From: Sphingomonas sp. 28-66-16
GTDB lineage: Bacteria > Pseudomonadota > Alphaproteobacteria > Sphingomonadales > Sphingomonadaceae
Assembly (NCBI GenBank): GCA_002281485.1
Contig: NCGF01000003.1
Location: forward strand, 62,001 to 126,000
Direction of reading: 5' to 3'
Length of the DNA: 64,000 nucleotides
Within the stretch, counting starts at the first letter, position 1, and every line of letters begins with the position of its first letter. The notes under the pieces were generated by a model. The model made no database searches. It was not told the origin of the DNA and saw only the letters and a program-made list of their open reading frames with translations. Below, piece by piece: positions 61,703 to 64,000 of the stretch. The position numbers and the translations under genes are program-made.

Positions 61703-62064
61703 CCCGCTGCGCCTTCCCCAGCCTGCCGGCGATCGCCATCCCGATCCCGCCGATCCCGGGCATTCCCGCCATCCCCGCGCTGCCCGACCCGCCGAGCCTG
61801 CCCGACCCGCCGGCCTTGCCCGGACTGCCCGCCATCGCGCTGCCCAGCATTGCCATCCCGACGCCGGCCATTCCCGGTATCCCTGCGATCCCATCGCTGC
61901 CCAGCCCACCGAGCCTGCCCGATCTGCCGGCCTTGCCCGGGCTGCCCGCCATCGCGCTGCCCAGCATCGCCATCCCGACCGCGCCGATCCCGGGCATCCC
62001 CGCGATCCCATCGCTCCCGCAACCGCCGCAGCTGCCCGCGCTGCCGGCCTGCCCGCTCGATTGA
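61699..62064 (+). CDS. Proline-rich 39-residue repeat protein at the spike position
   Basis: This 121-residue protein is 41 prolines (34%). It contains two near-identical 39-residue units (61810-61926 and 61927-62043) and a partial earlier copy, with repeated words PGIPAIPSLP and PALPGLPAIALPSIAIP. Residues between prolines are mainly Ile, Leu and Ala, giving an approximate P-x-x period. No PAAR motif is seen, although this is where eCIS operons often encode a PAAR tip. It could form a polyproline-II or extended stalk. It is coupled to the spike gene (ATGA). Function is unknown. Confidence 0.8.
   Translation: MTRCAFPSLPAIAIPIPPIPGIPAIPALPDPPSLPDPPALPGLPAIALPSIAIPTPAIPGIPAIPSLPSPPSLPDLPALPGLPAIALPSIAIPTAPIPGIPAIPSLPQPPQLPALPACPLD
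61810..62043 (+). repeat. Two tandem 117-bp repeats in the proline-rich gene
   Basis: Units 61810-61926 and 61927-62043 are 117 bp each and encode nearly the same 39 residues, with synonymous and few non-synonymous differences. A diverged partial copy lies upstream in the same gene. The pattern indicates recent in-frame duplication and likely length variation between strains. Confidence 0.85.
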
Positions 62065-62074
62065 GGAGGCACGC

Positions 62075-62320
62075 ATGGCCCTCGACAAAGCCGCGTTGTC
62101 CGCCAGCCTATCGGCCCGGCTGCGCACCAATTTCGCCAAGGGCAAGGACGAGGAATGGTCCGCCGACAAGGCCGCCGATGAGCTCGCCCTGGCGATTGCC
62201 GACACCGTCCACGCCTATCTGCTCGACGCGCGGGTGAAGGGGGTGGCGAGCGAGGTGCGCAATCCCGCCAACGCGGTGATCGGCACCGGCAAGCAGACCG
62301 GCGAGGTGGCGCTGTCATGA
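62075..62320 (+). CDS. Small helical eCIS protein, unknown function
   Basis: This 81-residue protein begins MALDKAALSASLSARLRTNF and is mainly helical, with Lys/Asp/Glu in its middle (KGKDEEWSADKAADELALAI) and RNPANAVIGTGKQTGEV at the end. A strong GAGGAGG site lies upstream. It overlaps the gp25 gene (ATGA). Similar small proteins occupy this position in other eCIS loci, but I cannot name the family. It may aid baseplate assembly. Confidence 0.78.
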   Translation: MALDKAALSASLSARLRTNFAKGKDEEWSADKAADELALAIADTVHAYLLDARVKGVASEVRNPANAVIGTGKQTGEVALS

Positions 62321-62709
62321 CCTTGCCCGTCGCCGGCTTCGGCTTTCCCTTTCGCATCGATCCGGTCAGCGGCGGCGTCGCGCGGACCAGCGGCGCCGAC
62401 AAGATCCGCGAGAATATCCGCGTGATCCTGGCGACGCGGCTCGGCGAGCGGGTGATGCTGCGCGATTATGGCACCCGTGTCGCCTCGCTGGTGCACGATC
62501 CCAATGACGAGGCGCTGGCGGTACTGATCCGGCGCGAGGTGCAGGAAGCGCTGCTCGCCTGGGAGCCGCGCGTGCTGGTGACCGCGCTCAGCGTCGATCG
62601 CGGCCCGAGCGGCGACCCGGGCGACCCGGACGCGACGCTGTCGCTCCGGCTCGACTACACGCTCACCAACGAAGCCGCGACCGACCGGCTCGTCGTGACC
62701 CTGGCCTGA
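62317..62709 (+). CDS. eCIS baseplate wedge protein gp25
   Basis: This 130-residue GpW/gp25-family protein has the signature IRENIRVILATRLGERVMLRDYGTRVASLV and a C-terminal strand pattern with VLVTALSVDRG and LSLRLDYTL. It forms part of the baseplate wedge near the sheath start, and is also called Pvc9 or TssE-like. It is coupled to the previous gene and precedes baseplate J by nine bases. Length is typical. Confidence 0.95.
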   Translation: MTLPVAGFGFPFRIDPVSGGVARTSGADKIRENIRVILATRLGERVMLRDYGTRVASLVHDPNDEALAVLIRREVQEALLAWEPRVLVTALSVDRGPSGDPGDPDATLSLRLDYTLTNEAATDRLVVTLA

Positions 62710-62718
62710 GGATCGCCC

Positions 62719-64000
62719 ATGACCCCGCGCCCCGCCATCGATTACACCAACAAGGATTATCAATCGCTGCGCCGCGCGATGCTCGATCTGGCGCGCTACC
62801 GGCTGCCCGAATGGACCGATCACACCCCCTCCGACATGGGTGTGCTGATGGTCGACATGTTCGCCTATATGGGCGACATCATCCTCTATTATCAGGATCG
62901 TATCGCCAGCGAGATGTTTCCGGGTACCGCCGTCGAGCGCCGGAGCATCATCCAGTTGCTGCGCCTGATCGGCTATGAACTGGCGCCGCCGGTGGCCGCC
63001 AACGCCGATCTGCTGCTGACGTTCGAATTCCCGAGTGGCGCCCCGGCCGCGACGACGATCCCGAGCGGCGCGCTGTTCGTCGCCCAGGCCCCGGCAGAGG
63101 CGCCACCCGAGTTCAGCTATCTCGGACCGGACCTGGCGATCGACCTGCGATCGGACCAGGCCGTGCCGGCCCCGGCGATCCGCCCCAACACCGATCGCGC
63201 GACCGTGCGGATACCCGTGGTCCAGGCGGGTGCGGCGATGCAATCGGTGATCGGCGGATCGTCGGGCGAGCCCAACCAGCAATTCGTGATCGACCAGGCG
63301 CCGCTGATTGCCGACACGCTGACGGTCGAGGTCGACGAAGGCGGCGACTGGGTCCGCTGGGACCGCCGCGAGAATTTCCTCTACAGCGAGGATGCGGCGG
63401 GCCATCTGCTGCTCTCGGCGGCCGATGCGCGCGATTATACGCTGCATTTCGACGAGCGCGGCGCCGCGCATATCGGCTTTGGCGACGGCGCTTTCGGGCT
63501 GATCCCGCCACGCGGCACCACCAATATTCGCGCGCGCTTCCGGCTTGGGGGCGGCATCGTCGGCAACGTCGGTGCCGGCGCGATCAACCGCGCCAAGACG
63601 GCGATCCCGCTGCTCGTCGCGGTGACCAATCCGCAGGCCGCTGCCGGCGGTGCCGACGCCGAAGCGACCGCCGACGCCGCGCGGCTGGGGCCCGCCATCT
63701 ACCGATCGAACCGCCGCGCGGTGACGCTCGACGATTATGAGGCGCTCGCGCTGCGCGCGGGCGGGGTGGCCAAGGTCAAGGCGCGAAGCCGCAGCTGGAA
63801 CCTGATCGAACTCGTCATCGGCCCGTCGGGCGACAGTCTGCGCCCGCTGCCCGAGGAATTGCGCGCGCACCTGCTCGATTATTTCGAGGACAAGCGGATG
63901 GCCGGCACGCTGGTCCGCATCCTCGACGCCGCGCCCGCACCGATCGATCTCTCGCTCGCCGCCGATATCGACCCGCGCTTCCAGGCGGACATCGTCCGCC
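62719..64000 (+). CDS. eCIS baseplate J/gp6-like protein, N-terminal part (runs past window)
   Basis: This frame starts at ATG 62719 behind GAGGATCGCCC and is open to the window end, giving about 427 residues. The N-terminus YTNKDYQSLRRAMLDLARYRLPEWTDHTPSDMGVLMVDMFAYMGDIILYYQDRI and later GFGDGAFGLIPPRGT, YRSNRRAVTLDDYEALALRAGG are characteristic of baseplate J/gp6 proteins that join baseplate wedges. The C-terminal end lies outside the window. It follows the gp25 gene directly, as in other eCIS operons. Confidence 0.94.
   Translation, partial: MTPRPAIDYTNKDYQSLRRAMLDLARYRLPEWTDHTPSDMGVLMVDMFAYMGDIILYYQDRIASEMFPGTAVERRSIIQLLRLIGYELAPPVAANADLLLTFEFPSGAPAATTIPSGALFVAQAPAEAPPEFSYLGPDLAIDLRSDQAVPAPAIRPNTDRATVRIPVVQAGAAMQSVIGGSSGEPNQQFVIDQAPLIADTLTVEVDEGGDWVRWDRRENFLYSEDAAGHLLLSAADARDYTLHFDERGAAHIGFGDGAFGLIPPRGTTNIRARFRLGGGIVGNVGAGAINRAKTAIPLLVAVTNPQAAAGGADAEATADAARLGPAIYRSNRRAVTLDDYEALALRAGGVAKVKARSRSWNLIELVIGPSGDSLRPLPEELRAHLLDYFEDKRMAGTLVRILDAAPAPIDLSLAADIDPRFQADIVR

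Noticed and set aside
62215-63870. A 551-codon minus-strand frame opposite gp25 and baseplate J
   Set aside because: Antisense shadow; the baseplate genes on the plus strand are convincing.
47991-64000. Complete prophage
   Set aside because: Only contractile tail genes are seen; no head, terminase, portal, lysis or integrase gene is present in the window. The right end is not visible, so this is a working judgement.

Overview
The window is high-GC alphaproteobacterial chromosomal DNA, most likely from the order Sphingomonadales (Sphingomonas-like). The reasons are the panB – TPR protein – bamB – der order, the NodT-type efflux lipoprotein, the GTCGAAGG-type intergenic palindromes and the frequent GTG/TTG starts. 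These are judgements from recognised protein families; no database search was run. I found no tRNA, rRNA, CRISPR array, transposase or integrase.

Region by region: (1) 1-7.6 kb is housekeeping: a DUF418 membrane protein (cut by the left edge), an iron-storage pair bfd-bfr behind a Fur-like box, an Hpt phosphotransfer protein, a TusA-like protein, der, bamB, a membrane-anchored TPR protein and panB, then a small membrane protein with an XRE regulator. (2) 7.6-11 kb holds small accessory enzymes on the minus strand (MOSC, DUF427, ArsC/YffB-like, lipoprotein, FMN reductase). (3) 11.1-23.7 kb is an unusual minus-strand cassette: one gene for a 3405-residue protein of unknown function followed by three tandem paralogues of another unrecognised family, with an AT-rich leader upstream. 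(4) 24.1-31.7 kb is a TetR-controlled drug/solute efflux operon equivalent to cecR-ybhGFSR of enterics plus an outer-membrane NodT protein and a second TetR gene. (5) 31.7-43.5 kb has the ybbP-ybbA/tesA divergent pair, a sterol desaturase, a DUF1499 protein, a CDP-alcohol phosphatidyltransferase, a NupC transporter, a TVP38-disulfide-oxidoreductase fusion, proline iminopeptidase and an exported isoaspartate methyltransferase. (6) 44-47.5 kb has two acyl-CoA dehydrogenases and a nitronate monooxygenase-family protein. (7) 48-64 kb is an extracellular contractile injection system (eCIS, phage-tail-like) operon running off the right edge.

In the eCIS operon almost every junction is an ATGA, GTGA or TGATG overlap. 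It encodes, in order, a tail-terminator-like protein with a lectin-like N-terminus, a small Pro/Ala-rich protein, sheath, tube, a zinc-ribbon baseplate protein, a short DUF6760-like protein, three consecutive roughly 640-residue hydrophobic tape-measure-like proteins, the CIS tube-cap/LysM pair, gpD-like hub, gp5-like spike, a 34% proline repeat protein where a PAAR tip might be expected, a small acidic protein, gp25 and the start of baseplate J/gp6. The AAA+ ATPase, fibres and effectors expected of such a locus are not in the window and would lie to the right.

The best candidates for undescribed biology are the giant-gene/three-paralogue cassette, the triple tape-measure-like set, and the proline-repeat protein next to the spike. 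Start sites were re-chosen by ribosome-binding sites, family length and stop/start overlaps, so several differ from the longest open frame.
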